NCBI RefSeq assembly: GCF_000513195.1
Contig: NZ_CBVI010000089.1
Coordinates: 1-64,000 of the forward strand
DNA length: 64,000 nucleotides
Reading direction: 5' to 3'
Source of the DNA: Bacteroides timonensis
GTDB taxonomy: Bacteria > Bacteroidota > Bacteroidia > Bacteroidales > Bacteroidaceae
A model generated the notes under the pieces. That model had not been told where the DNA came from. It was given only the letters and a program-made list of their open reading frames with translations, and made no database searches. Both the position numbers and the translations under genes were made by a program. Of this stretch, positions 43,458 to 53,018 are shown in pieces (position 1 is the stretch's first letter; each line of letters starts with the position of its first letter).

Positions 43458-45278
43458 TCAATCCCAACCCGGATTCTGCACCATATTAGGATTCATTTGC
43501 ATTTCTCTCGCCGGTATCGGAAGACTCCAGTAATGATCTCCTCCCCAGGCATAATTATTAGTTCTGGTTCCCCATATCTGAGTCATACCATTCATCTTGC
43601 CTTCCTTGTCCTTATAGAACTTCAGATCTTTCCAGGTTCTCCAGCGAATCTCATCGAAATAAATCACGTCTTCACCTATTAATTCCCAATGGCGTTCGTT
43701 CATGATACGTTGGTGCATATCTGTTTTTCCTGTAACCTGAGTAAATTCGTTGGTTCCCAGTAATTGGGCTCCTGCCCTTTCACGCACCTCATTCACTTTG
43801 CTTATGGCTCCGGGAAGATCATTCAACTCATTCAATGCCTCCGCCCAATTCAACAGAACATCCGCATAACGGATAAACGGCAAATCCAATTCAGAATATA
43901 TATTCGGTAACTCTAATCCTTCACCCACAAACTTACGGTTTAAGTAATAGAACTTCAAACTTGTATCTGTTTTCAAATCTCCATATGTGGTATAAGAACG
44001 GAAAGGATAACGCATCACATACTCTTTAGGAATTCCTTCAACCCCACCAAGAAAAGAGGCATAAGGGGTTATAACGGACATTACCATTCTCGGATCACGG
44101 TTTTCATAGGCTTTTTTAATCCTCTCCTCGTTACCGGAAGCATCATATTTGGACATATCAGCCCCCGCAGCTACTGCGTTCTTTCTTTCAGTCTCCGTGA
44201 TGTTATTCCGCAGGAAATACACCATACGCTTATCAATGCCCATATCATTATATCCGGGGATAATGTCATCCCAATTGAACTTACTACCGTCTCTATTTTC
44301 GTAAGACTCGGCAAACTGCGGGTTTATAATATAATTATTCCACCCCAATCCATTGCCTGAAGGGTCAGGCGGCAAGCATCTGTTACCGAAACCTCTGTTC
44401 TTTTTCTGCGTATAATCCGGATGGTCCAGACATTGCAAAGAGAATATCATTTCATCGCAACGCTCATTTTCCACCTTAAACAGTTTCTTGTATGACTCCT
44501 CACCCGCACCTTTATAGAGCGTGTATCCACAATCCTTTACTGCCTGAAAATCATCAGCCGCCTTTTTCCATTCTTTCATCCACAGATATACCTTGCCTCT
44601 TAAAGCATAGGCTGCACCTTTTGTAATATGCCCGTAATTGGCATCATCCGAACTGTATTTATCCGGCAAATCCGGATTATTGATACAGGAAGTCAGATCA
44701 TCCACTATATATCCCCAGACTTCATCCTGAGTGGAACGTGCCAGTTTTGCCTCATCAATATCCTTAATCGGATCTTTATAGTAAGGAACTCCATTATACA
44801 AGATATTCAGCCTGTAATACCACCAGCAACGCAGAAACATACATTCTGAAATATAGCGGCTTCTTTTAGTCTCATCAAATCCCTCGACCGTAGGCAGATT
44901 GCCAATCACATCATTTGCCTTGATAATTCCCTTATAGAATCTTTGCCAGGGAGCAGAACTCCCCTTAACAGAGCTCGGAGAATTTGTCGCAAATAAGAAA
45001 TTGAAAGTAGGAGCTATACCTATACCGTAATCCATAGTACTGGACCATATATCAAACCATCCGTTGGCAACATCGCTATAATCCACATACAGTTGATTAT
45101 ACACACCCGCTATCGTCTGTTCCGCCAAGGTAGGAGTCGACCATACATTCCCTTCCGCCGGCTTTCCATTGGGTGACAAATCCATATCTACGCAACCTGC
45201 GGTTGACATTCCCACAAGGACCACTGCGGCCATTGTTTTCATCAGATTTCTTCTTCTGTTTATATTAATCTTGTTCAT
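43458..45278 (-). CDS. SusD/RagB family surface glycan-binding lipoprotein (second pair)
   Basis: A 606-residue lipoprotein (STAGCVDMD) with a charged N-terminal extension MNKININRRR before the signal peptide. SusD features are RYISECMFLRCWWYYRLNILYNGVPYYKDP, YALRGKVYLWMKEWKKAADDF and the C-terminal LPFIRYADVLLNWAEALNEL with YWSLPIPAREMQMNP and the NPGWD end. It pairs with the SusC gene 11 bp upstream. Sequence is clearly different from the first SusD, so the two pairs likely bind different parts of the glycan. Confidence 0.93.
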   Translation of the reverse strand: MNKININRRRNLMKTMAAVVLVGMSTAGCVDMDLSPNGKPAEGNVWSTPTLAEQTIAGVYNQLYVDYSDVANGWFDIWSSTMDYGIGIAPTFNFLFATNSPSSVKGSSAPWQRFYKGIIKANDVIGNLPTVEGFDETKRSRYISECMFLRCWWYYRLNILYNGVPYYKDPIKDIDEAKLARSTQDEVWGYIVDDLTSCINNPDLPDKYSSDDANYGHITKGAAYALRGKVYLWMKEWKKAADDFQAVKDCGYTLYKGAGEESYKKLFKVENERCDEMIFSLQCLDHPDYTQKKNRGFGNRCLPPDPSGNGLGWNNYIINPQFAESYENRDGSKFNWDDIIPGYNDMGIDKRMVYFLRNNITETERKNAVAAGADMSKYDASGNEERIKKAYENRDPRMVMSVITPYASFLGGVEGIPKEYVMRYPFRSYTTYGDLKTDTSLKFYYLNRKFVGEGLELPNIYSELDLPFIRYADVLLNWAEALNELNDLPGAISKVNEVRERAGAQLLGTNEFTQVTGKTDMHQRIMNERHWELIGEDVIYFDEIRWRTWKDLKFYKDKEGKMNGMTQIWGTRTNNYAWGGDHYWSLPIPAREMQMNPNMVQNPGWD

Positions 45279-45289
45279 ACCATTTAATT

Positions 45290-48200
45290 TTAGAAAGTAA
45301 CATTTACACCAAAAGCATATTGTCTCATAGGAGCATAACCCACTCCACTCATCATTTCAGGATCAATACCTTTGAACTTAGTAATCGTCAACAGATTCTC
45401 TCCCGAAACATAGACACGCACATTTTGCATGCACACCTTCTGTACCCAATCTTTGGGGAGCGTGTAGCCGACTGTCAGATTCTTCAGTTTCAGATAATTG
45501 CCATTATGTAGAATATGCTGGCCGGAAACACTTACCTGAGCTGCTTTATCCATGGTGAGACGGGGATTCGCCGAAGTAAGATTTGTCCGCGGGTCATTCG
45601 GATTCTCAGGATCGTAAAAGTAATGGTCATAAGCTACATCTTTACCCATTCCATACCCAAACCAGGTTATACTGCTATTCTCACCAGACTGATACCAGTT
45701 GATTTTGAATCCGGCAGCACCAGCCCAGTTCATAGAGAAGTCAATGCCTTTCCATGACAGGTTTGTCTGGAAACCGAAGTAATACTTCGGTGTTTTAGAA
45801 TAACCCTGGAAATCCTTGTCATCGTCGTCACCATAAATGCCATCTCCATCCAAGTCTGCATAAATGATATCACCATACCAGATATTACTCTTGCCGATTC
45901 CCTGTTTCGGATAGAACTTATATCCGGCATCCGCCATGGCCTGCAACCATTTCATATCATCTTCCGTACGGATCATTCCGTCAGAAGGCCCCCCTTTCGG
46001 ATTTACCGTACCGTCGGCATTAAAATAGTTTCTATTGCCTTTATATACGTTCAGCACATAAAATTCATTGAACATGTGCCCTTCCAAAACACGCTGCAAG
46101 TCTCCTGTTGAAACCTCACCCAGATTGGTATAATAAGTGGAACTACCATCCGCATTCTGCTGCCATCCGCGGACAAGTTTTCCTTTGTATTTGGTTACTT
46201 CATTCTTGTTGTAAGAGAAGTTTCCGGATATGCCGTACGAGACAGAACCGATCCGATCATTCCAACCTAAGGTTATTTCAAGTCCCTTATTAGTAACCTC
46301 TGCAATATTCTGTCGGGGAGAACTGAACCCAGACAAAGTAGGTGACAAAGTCGGATTATACAAGATACCGTCCGTCAACTTATTATAAACCTCCACTGTT
46401 CCACTCAAACGGTTTTTCAGCATAGAGAAGTCGATACCCAGGTTGGTTACCGTAGTTGTCTCCCATTCCAGGTTGTAGTTGGAAAAACTTCCCATGCCCA
46501 GTCCGGGAACCTCCTTGTTGCCAAAGGCATAATGGGGAGCCGTAGCATAAACAGCCTGCCATTCATAGTTACCGATTGAGTTATTTCCGAGTTGTCCCCA
46601 GGAAACACGTAGTTTCAGGTTGTCGAGCCAATTCAACTTCTTCATGAATTTCTCTTCCGACAAACGCCACCCTACCGAGAAGGATGGGAATATACCCCAG
46701 CGGTTCTCCGGAGAAAAACGGGAGGAACCGTCATAACGGACATTCGCCTCAAATAAGTAACGGGAATCATACGTATAAGTAACACGACCAAAGACAGAAC
46801 GGGATGAAAACTCTGTAGTGCTTCCATCGATATAATCAGGCTCCGTCAATGCATCAAAGTCTGTAAGACTGGTATCAAGCATTCCTTTCTTACTAATGTC
46901 GGTAGTACGTGCCCATTTGCGGAATTCCTCATAGCCCACTAAGGCTGCCACATCGTGTTTACCTTTGAAAATCTGTCCCCAGTTTAAGGTGGTAGTATTT
47001 TTCCAGCTCTGATTTCCATCAATATAATATTTCACAGGGTACTCCGCAAGCAATTCGGAAGTAGGAGGAACATTCATAGTTTCTCCACGTTGGAATGAAA
47101 ATCTTTCCTGATAATCGGAATAATGCCACAGATTCTCCTGCCGATAATGATCGTAGTAGAAGTTAGAAGTCAAATGGAAGTTCTTAAGGAAATCAATCTT
47201 AATATAAGGGTTTACAAAGAATTTCGTTGTTTTATAAGAGCCTCCCGCACTATTCAGATAATAAACCGGATTGTTGACTACCGGATCTTCTTCGAGGGCT
47301 TCGGGAGCTCCATATTTCCCATCGTAATACGGATAGGTTCCCGGTGTGCTTTTCTGCATTTGCAAACCATTCAGATCATCAACATTATTTCTTTCCTGAT
47401 CGACATGATACCCCCATGCATTCAGTCCCACAGCTAGGAAACTGGCGACCTGCGACTCCAGATTACTGCGCATATAATATTTCTTCATTCCTGAATTTAC
47501 CACCAGACCGGGATTATCCACGTACGTGGCATTCAGGCTATACCGGGTTTTCTTTTCCGCACCGGTAAGCGTAATAGAATGTTCCTGCATCAACTTCGGA
47601 TTATACACCTCATCGTACCAGTCCGTATTCGGATAGGCCACATAATTCGGGTAGCCCGATTCGGATATTCCATTCGGATTGCTGGCCGCTGAACGCCACG
47701 TATCAATGGTAGTTTGGCTAAATACCTGTGCCTGCCCTGCATTGTCCGAAGCCTCATTGATAAATTCCATATAGTCGGCATAGTTTGAAACCATGCGAAT
47801 CAGATTAGCCGGTGTATTATAGGAGAATTTTCCTGAATAGGTCACGTTGATTTTCCCGTCCGTACCTTTCTTGGTAGTCAATAGAATAACACCATTAGCA
47901 CCCCGGTTACCATAAATAGCACACGAAGCGGCATCTTTCAGGATGGAAATGGAAGCGATATCATTAGGATTGACATTATTCAGCGACATCTCCATCCCAT
48001 CGACCAACACCAATGGTGCAGAATCATTTAAAGTACCTGTACCGCGAATACGCAGAGTAGATGATTCCGAGTTGGGTTTACTGGATGTCTGCATCACATT
48101 CAGTCCGGCCACCATACCCGATAAAGTAGAGGCAAGCGTAGTTACGGGACGCGACAAGGTCTTATCATCAAAATTAACCGTAGCAACAGAACCCGTCAAA

Positions 48201-48619
48201 TTCACTTTTTTCTGAGAGCCATAGCCCACCACTACCACTTCATCCAACAATTCGTTATCGGACATCATCCGGATATCCAAGACACTTTGATTGCCAATCA
48301 CTATCGACTGGCTTTTATAGCCGATATACGATATCTCCAAGACATCTCCTGTAGCCACAGACAATGAAAACTTCCCATCAACATCGGTCACCGTACCCAT
48401 AGAGGCTCCTTTAACCAGAATGCTGACACCAATAAGAGCCTCTCCGGTATCTCCGTCGATTATACGTCCTGTAATGTTCCGTTCATTTTTTGTTTGATCC
48501 ACCGAAAGGATAGATACGTGCACCGTTTCATTTGCCAAAGAAGACGATCCCGCCGCATTCGCAGAAAGACTCCCCATATATATAAGCGAACACACGAGGA
48601 ATTTTGTATTTACCTGCAT
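45290..48619 (-). CDS. SusC/RagA TonB-dependent transporter (second pair)
   Basis: A 1109-residue outer-membrane protein: signal peptide, a 45-residue spacer, a CarboxypepD_reg-like domain (ITGRIIDGDTGEALIGVSILVKG to IGYKSQSIVI), TonB box (DEVVVVGYGSQ), plug with IRGTGTLNDSAPLVLVDGME and SILKDAASCAIYGNRGANGVI, then the barrel ending in YAFGVNVTF with the terminal Phe preferred for outer-membrane insertion. It heads the operon 48619-40800 with SusD2, the sulfatase and GH43. The promoter is at 48716-48723 with a class A-like operator. Confidence 0.94.
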   Translation of the reverse strand: MQVNTKFLVCSLIYMGSLSANAAGSSSLANETVHVSILSVDQTKNERNITGRIIDGDTGEALIGVSILVKGASMGTVTDVDGKFSLSVATGDVLEISYIGYKSQSIVIGNQSVLDIRMMSDNELLDEVVVVGYGSQKKVNLTGSVATVNFDDKTLSRPVTTLASTLSGMVAGLNVMQTSSKPNSESSTLRIRGTGTLNDSAPLVLVDGMEMSLNNVNPNDIASISILKDAASCAIYGNRGANGVILLTTKKGTDGKINVTYSGKFSYNTPANLIRMVSNYADYMEFINEASDNAGQAQVFSQTTIDTWRSAASNPNGISESGYPNYVAYPNTDWYDEVYNPKLMQEHSITLTGAEKKTRYSLNATYVDNPGLVVNSGMKKYYMRSNLESQVASFLAVGLNAWGYHVDQERNNVDDLNGLQMQKSTPGTYPYYDGKYGAPEALEEDPVVNNPVYYLNSAGGSYKTTKFFVNPYIKIDFLKNFHLTSNFYYDHYRQENLWHYSDYQERFSFQRGETMNVPPTSELLAEYPVKYYIDGNQSWKNTTTLNWGQIFKGKHDVAALVGYEEFRKWARTTDISKKGMLDTSLTDFDALTEPDYIDGSTTEFSSRSVFGRVTYTYDSRYLFEANVRYDGSSRFSPENRWGIFPSFSVGWRLSEEKFMKKLNWLDNLKLRVSWGQLGNNSIGNYEWQAVYATAPHYAFGNKEVPGLGMGSFSNYNLEWETTTVTNLGIDFSMLKNRLSGTVEVYNKLTDGILYNPTLSPTLSGFSSPRQNIAEVTNKGLEITLGWNDRIGSVSYGISGNFSYNKNEVTKYKGKLVRGWQQNADGSSTYYTNLGEVSTGDLQRVLEGHMFNEFYVLNVYKGNRNYFNADGTVNPKGGPSDGMIRTEDDMKWLQAMADAGYKFYPKQGIGKSNIWYGDIIYADLDGDGIYGDDDDKDFQGYSKTPKYYFGFQTNLSWKGIDFSMNWAGAAGFKINWYQSGENSSITWFGYGMGKDVAYDHYFYDPENPNDPRTNLTSANPRLTMDKAAQVSVSGQHILHNGNYLKLKNLTVGYTLPKDWVQKVCMQNVRVYVSGENLLTITKFKGIDPEMMSGVGYAPMRQYAFGVNVTF

Positions 48620-48715
48620 AAGATTTAAAGTTTTAATTAAACATCATTTTCTGTTTTCCATAAGACCGGTTCTTCCTGATAGTTTCCGGATACTAACAAG
48701 CTGAATCCAGCCATT

Positions 48716-48778
48716 CAAAGGTAGCGCTTATGTGCTATTTCCGATAGAACGAAAAGATCATTTTATAGAATAATCGAG
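48716..48778 (-). promoter_or_regulatory. PUL promoter with class A-like operator, before SusC2
   Basis: CAAAGGTA (48716-48723) is the -7 box in plus-strand view; exactly 36 bp later ATTTTATAGAATAATCG begins at 48760. It matches the operator of the HTCS 1 gene at 12 of 17 positions, including TAGAA and ATCG. The leader of the transcript would be about 90 nt. No -33 box is visible. Confidence 0.55.
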
Positions 48779-48861
48779 GCAAAAAGGTATTAGTAGCGTA
48801 TCCGGCTATACCTCTGACACAGATATTATACAAACAGATCCTATCCTTGCATACAGAATAC

Positions 48862-48950
48862 CTGAGATGTACTTGCTCCGTACCAAATCCGTAGTTTCTT
48901 CGTCCAGAAGTACCTCTGAGCGAAGAATGTACGGAGCAAGTACGGCTCAG
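48862..48950. repeat. Long nested inverted repeat between ApbE and SusC2
   Basis: TACTTGCTCCGTAC (48870-48883) is perfectly complementary to GTACGGAGCAAGTA (48929-48942). The stem is extended past a 3-nt mismatch by CTGAG (48862-48866) and CTCAG (48946-48950). Inside the loop, TTCTTCG (48896-48902) pairs with CGAAGAA (48921-48927). A direct repeat GATACGACTTA x2 follows at 48950-48971. It lies about 50 bp after the ApbE stop and may end that transcript, but no T-run follows. Confidence 0.7.
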
Positions 48951-49002
48951 ATACGACTTAGATACGACTTAGATATCTCATTACTTCAGTTGAAAAGTTC
49001 TT

Positions 49003-49848
49003 TTAAAGATCAAGAATCAAACGCGGATGGAACTCCGCTTCCAGAATTTTTCGCTGACGGACATCAGCCACAAATAAACCGGTCGATAAAACTTCGCCTA
49101 TGGCACCATTGTCCGTAACCACCGCTACCTCTCTTTCCCCTTCCACCGGTTTTCCATTCCGAGGATTGATGATATGTTTTCGCTCACGCGAATCATTACC
49201 GGAAGTTGTGAGGCATTCATTCTGAAGAAGCAACTCCTGTGGTTCCCTCCCCTTTGGAACAGCGCCCTGTCCAAAACTGACCTTCCATCCATCAGCCAAG
49301 GGATGATGCCCCAAAGCCAATACAGAACTGTTTCCCATATTGATCAATGCATCCTTCACTTCATAATGTTGCAATAATTTCCGTGTCTTTTCCAAAGCAT
49401 ACCCTTTCAGGAATCCGGAAAGGTTGATAGTCACTCCCGGTCGCAAAAAAAGAAGGGTACGCTCCTGAGGTGATAGTTGAACACAACGGATTAAATTGGG
49501 TGTATAGTCAGCCGAATGAATAGTTACATCAAAACATCCAGCGGTACGGGTATAGCAATCTACACAGAAAGTAAGCATATCATAAAGCTCGTGGCTGACC
49601 TGTTGCGGATGTGTAGAAGCAGTCCGGTTCAAATATGCCAGTTCACTATCCGCATCATAATAGTTGGCCATCTTTTCTAAACGACACAGCATTTTGTACA
49701 CCGCATCGACTACCGACAGTAAAACGCCCTCCCCCTGCCTGCCACACAGCATTATATCGACACGTGTATGCATAGATGGAAACCAGGCATAAAGCAAGCC
49801 ACCCTGGGAAGGTGAATATTTATAAAGATGCTTAATAACGTCCGGCAT
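49003..49848 (-). CDS. apbE: FAD:protein FMN transferase, ApbE-like, without visible signal peptide
   Basis: About 281 residues from the ATG at 49848; the frame continues upstream to a TTG at 49902, but ATG is preferred. Family marks are YYDADSELAYLNRTA, DVTIHSADY, GVTINLSGFLKGYALEK, LINMGNSSVLALG and CLTTSGNDSRERKHIINPRNGKP. ApbE proteins attach FMN to Thr or Ser of target flavoproteins, usually outside the inner membrane. This one has no export signal and no FMN-target gene is seen nearby. It lies 82 bp after the DUF1080 gene on the same strand and may belong to that operon. Confidence 0.82.
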   Translation of the reverse strand: MPDVIKHLYKYSPSQGGLLYAWFPSMHTRVDIMLCGRQGEGVLLSVVDAVYKMLCRLEKMANYYDADSELAYLNRTASTHPQQVSHELYDMLTFCVDCYTRTAGCFDVTIHSADYTPNLIRCVQLSPQERTLLFLRPGVTINLSGFLKGYALEKTRKLLQHYEVKDALINMGNSSVLALGHHPLADGWKVSFGQGAVPKGREPQELLLQNECLTTSGNDSRERKHIINPRNGKPVEGEREVAVVTDNGAIGEVLSTGLFVADVRQRKILEAEFHPRLILDL

Positions 49849-49930
49849 TTTCAAGTCTGTGTTTCCTAAAGAAAAATGAAAGGGCAAGCCACAATTCTGC
49901 AACTCACCCTTTTCAAAGACATACTATTAA

Positions 49931-51271
49931 TTACAACTCCTTGATCTTTATATTCTTAAACCAAACTTCATCGCCATGGTCTTGCAGAAGAATGTTTCCA
50001 GACTCTGAATTACCGAAGTTAGGCCAATCTCTATACTTGCTATATGCAACCAGTGCATCCCACATCTGGTTCTGACGTGTGTATTCGATGAGCTTCACAC
50101 CATTCAGCCAATGCTCTACGTGGTCACCCTTCACGATAATCGTAGCCGTATTGAAATCTTTCTTGTTGAAAGGCTTGTCTGCCGGAGCAGGAATCAAATC
50201 GTAAAGTGAACCCAATGTACGGTTTCCTTTCACGCCCAATTTAGCATCAGGATGCTTATCATCATCAAGAATCTGAAACTCGCAACCAATAGCCGAACCG
50301 GCTCCTTTATTCATATCGGGGTTTACGAAATATTTCACTCCACTGTTAGCGCCTTCAGTAATCTTGAAATCTACTTTCAGGATAAAGTTTTTGTATTGAC
50401 GGGTAGTTACGATATCGCCACCGTTAGCAGATTCAGCGCCACCACTCTTCATCACTTTCAGGATGCCGTTTTCCATTTTCCAGCCCTTTTCTGGGAAAGA
50501 ATTCAGTTTGGCTCCTCTCCAACCTTCCGAAGTCTTGCCATCCCAAAGAAGCGTCCAACCTTCTTTTGCTTCATTCGGAGAGATGGTATTGGGGATAACA
50601 TTTATCTCCGGAACTTTCCGATCTGTCTGGTAGCGCTCTACGTCTGCTGTACAAATGCGGATATTCTTCCAACTGACTGTTTTTCCTTCATCGGCAGCAT
50701 TACCGATAGCGTGTACTTGCAAAGCAATAAAACCGGCAGGGGTCATATTGTCCCAGATATTGGCGCAAGGCACTCCATTGATCCAGGTAGCGATAGAATT
50801 ACCTACAGCCTCGATACGGGCCTTATTCCACTCATTGTTCCTGAAAGCACTTTTAGCCGCCGGATTTTGTGTCAGCGGATAAAGCCAGTTACGACGGGCC
50901 TCATCATAGATGCCACCCGACCAGGCGCGCTTGGAGGGATCAATTTCAAACTGATAGCCGTGCACGCGTCCTTTTTGATAGTCTTTCCTGCTTTCACTGC
51001 GCAGCTGCACGCCCGAATTCAAGCCATCATCTACTTTGAAATCAAACTCCAGGATAAAATCACCATACGTCTTCTTTGTAGCCAGAAATGTGTTAGGCGT
51101 TCCCATCTTCGAAATGCCGACAATAGCACCATCCACCACCTTGTATTCGGCCTTACCATTCAGCTTCTTCCAGCCACTCAGGTTCTTCCCATTGAAAAGA
51201 GGCTCCCAGTCCTGCGCTGAAACAACGGAGGCACAAAACACTAACAAAAGCAACAAATAATTCTTTTTCAT
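49931..51271 (-). CDS. Tandem DUF1080 protein, 3-keto-disaccharide hydrolase-like
   Basis: A 446-residue secreted protein with two DUF1080 (concanavalin-like) domains. The first spans about residues 20-210 (DWEPLFNGKNLSGWKKLNG, GDFILEFDFKVDDGLNSGVQLRS) and the second about 230-446 (EGWTLLWDGKTSEGWRGAKL, KNFILKVDFKITEGANSGVKYF). In Bacteroides thetaiotaomicron a DUF1080 protein encoded beside Gfo/Idh oxidoreductases hydrolyses 3-keto-glycosides made by those dehydrogenases. The same gene neighbours occur here (51310 and 53015), which supports that role. It is 38 bp after the first Gfo/Idh gene. Confidence 0.8.
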   Translation of the reverse strand: MKKNYLLLLLVFCASVVSAQDWEPLFNGKNLSGWKKLNGKAEYKVVDGAIVGISKMGTPNTFLATKKTYGDFILEFDFKVDDGLNSGVQLRSESRKDYQKGRVHGYQFEIDPSKRAWSGGIYDEARRNWLYPLTQNPAAKSAFRNNEWNKARIEAVGNSIATWINGVPCANIWDNMTPAGFIALQVHAIGNAADEGKTVSWKNIRICTADVERYQTDRKVPEINVIPNTISPNEAKEGWTLLWDGKTSEGWRGAKLNSFPEKGWKMENGILKVMKSGGAESANGGDIVTTRQYKNFILKVDFKITEGANSGVKYFVNPDMNKGAGSAIGCEFQILDDDKHPDAKLGVKGNRTLGSLYDLIPAPADKPFNKKDFNTATIIVKGDHVEHWLNGVKLIEYTRQNQMWDALVAYSKYRDWPNFGNSESGNILLQDHGDEVWFKNIKIKEL

Positions 51272-51309
51272 ATTGATATTTCTTCTATTGATTATTTAAT
51301 ACTATGCAA

Positions 51310-52728
51310 TTACAGTTTATAGAACTCATCCCATCCCTTACGAGGCGGTACGCCGGTCAACATTGCATTCGCAAACTCATTATTCGTAATCTGCCTGGTG
51401 CGGGGATCAAAGAATATTTGCGTATTGAGACGTTGCGCAATCACTCCTAATGAGAATACCTGCCCCAACACACCGTTAATTTCAAACGGTGAGCGGGTCT
51501 TTTCCTGTCCCATACAAGCCAACAGGAAATTTTCGAAATGATTCGACGGACTCTTAGGTACTTCCGGCAGTTTGCCTGCCATTTCCTTAGCTTTCTCTTC
51601 CGGTATTATGGAAAGTGTACTGCCATGGCTTCCACCCTTAAATATCAAATCCTTTGTATAAATGATCTTTCCGGGGTTCAGACTGGAGGCCGGCGTATCT
51701 CCCTGATTAGTTGCAGGAATATTAGGATCTAAACCGGATACACCATAACCGGCAGGGATAGGGGGAAGATTATCCAGACCATCATACCAAGTAATGTCAA
51801 CCGGCGGCATACCCTTACGTTGCGGGAAACGGAACAGGATAGTGGAAGAATAAGGGAAGAAATAGTCATTATGTCCGTTGGCGTATTTCATAGACACTTC
51901 GTAGGGCAATCCCAATTCCAGGAATTCGTGAACCGTATCCAGGATATGCGCACCCCAATCGCCCAGACAGCCCATTCCGAAATCGTACCAGCAGCGCCAC
52001 TGTCCCAAATGGTAGTCTTTGTTATATTCGTGATAAGGAGTTACTCCCAACCAGGCATCCCACTCCATATCCTTCGGCAGTTGCTGGCCGGAAGGGAACT
52101 TATAGATATTGGTATCCCATTTGTGCCAGCGGCGGGGGTTATTCATATGTGCCGTCACAGCCGTTACATCCTTGATAATACCGGCATCCATCCACGCCTT
52201 GAACTGAAAATAGTTGGCTTCCGAATGCCCTTGGTTACCGACCTGCGTAGCCAGGTTCGGACGTTTCAGCGCAGCTTGCATCAGCAATTCTCCCTCATAG
52301 AAAGTACGCGCCAGTGGCTTCTCCACATACACATGTTTGCCTGATGCCAAAGCCAGCATACTGATAGGGAAATGTGAATGATCGGGAGTAGCTATGGCTA
52401 CCGCATCAAAATCATTGCCCGCCTTGTCAAACATCTCACGGAAATCACGGAAGCGTTTCGCCTTAGGATACTGGTTCATCACTTTCTGGGTGTGAGCGGC
52501 TCCCATATCCACATCGCACAGAGCCACGACTTCTACCATACCGGTACGGGCAAAATCGCTTATAATCTGCTCGCCACGGTTTCCAATGCCTATATAGGCA
52601 ATCTTCACTTTATCCGTCACTTTCCTTTGCGTCGTGGAAGCACGGGCTCCCAGCACATCACCGGCTCCGAATGCCAGCCCGGCAGAAGCCATTGTCATCG
52701 TTTTCAAAAAATCTCTTCGTGTCGTCAT
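51310..52728 (-). CDS. Gfo/Idh/MocA oxidoreductase with Tat signal (1)
   Basis: A 472-residue enzyme with an N-terminal twin-arginine signal (TTRRDFLK), hence likely exported folded with its NAD(P) cofactor. The Rossmann motif AYIGIGNRGEQI lies near residue 43, the catalytic EKPLA near 139, and WRCWYDFGMGCLGDWGAHILD, typical of the exported Gfo/Idh group, in the middle. Such enzymes oxidise the C3 hydroxyl of glycosides to 3-keto-glycosides. It is followed by the DUF1080 hydrolase and preceded by a small membrane protein and a second dehydrogenase. Confidence 0.88.
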   Translation of the reverse strand: MTTRRDFLKTMTMASAGLAFGAGDVLGARASTTQRKVTDKVKIAYIGIGNRGEQIISDFARTGMVEVVALCDVDMGAAHTQKVMNQYPKAKRFRDFREMFDKAGNDFDAVAIATPDHSHFPISMLALASGKHVYVEKPLARTFYEGELLMQAALKRPNLATQVGNQGHSEANYFQFKAWMDAGIIKDVTAVTAHMNNPRRWHKWDTNIYKFPSGQQLPKDMEWDAWLGVTPYHEYNKDYHLGQWRCWYDFGMGCLGDWGAHILDTVHEFLELGLPYEVSMKYANGHNDYFFPYSSTILFRFPQRKGMPPVDITWYDGLDNLPPIPAGYGVSGLDPNIPATNQGDTPASSLNPGKIIYTKDLIFKGGSHGSTLSIIPEEKAKEMAGKLPEVPKSPSNHFENFLLACMGQEKTRSPFEINGVLGQVFSLGVIAQRLNTQIFFDPRTRQITNNEFANAMLTGVPPRKGWDEFYKL

Positions 52729-52769
52729 ATATCATTGGTATTAATTAAGTTACTGAATCTCGATCATCT

Positions 52770-53018
52770 TCAGACCGCATCTCTTTTCTTCAAAAACAGA
52801 CTTCTTATCCCATAGAACAGAATGCGCAGGATTGTCCAAAAGACATAAAGCACGCCCGAAAATGCAAGGACATAGAAAAAGGATGTCAGCATCTCCGAGA
52901 AAGGAGTCTCATAAGAAATTATGGCATACAGATTTGCCAGATTACCTATAATGAAGCACGCCAGCAAAGTCAGCAGTTCCATCTTTTTCCGGCGGGCGGT
53001 AATGACTGTGTTTTTCAT
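52770..53018 (-). CDS. Small two-helix membrane protein
   Basis: An 82-residue protein with a basic N-terminus (ITARRKKME), two hydrophobic segments (about residues 14-36 and 43-70) and a basic end (FLKKRDAV). Its ATG overlaps the stop of the Gfo/Idh gene at 53015 by 4 bp (ATGA), a sign of coupled translation. I do not recognise a family. It may anchor or regulate the two dehydrogenases at the inner membrane; this is inference from position. It lies 41 bp before the next Gfo/Idh start. Confidence 0.7.
   Translation of the reverse strand: MKNTVITARRKKMELLTLLACFIIGNLANLYAIISYETPFSEMLTSFFYVLAFSGVLYVFWTILRILFYGIRSLFLKKRDAV

Noticed and set aside
49849..49902. Longer ApbE start at the TTG
   Set aside because: ATG at 49848 is a better start, and the extra 18 residues show no signal peptide or family match.
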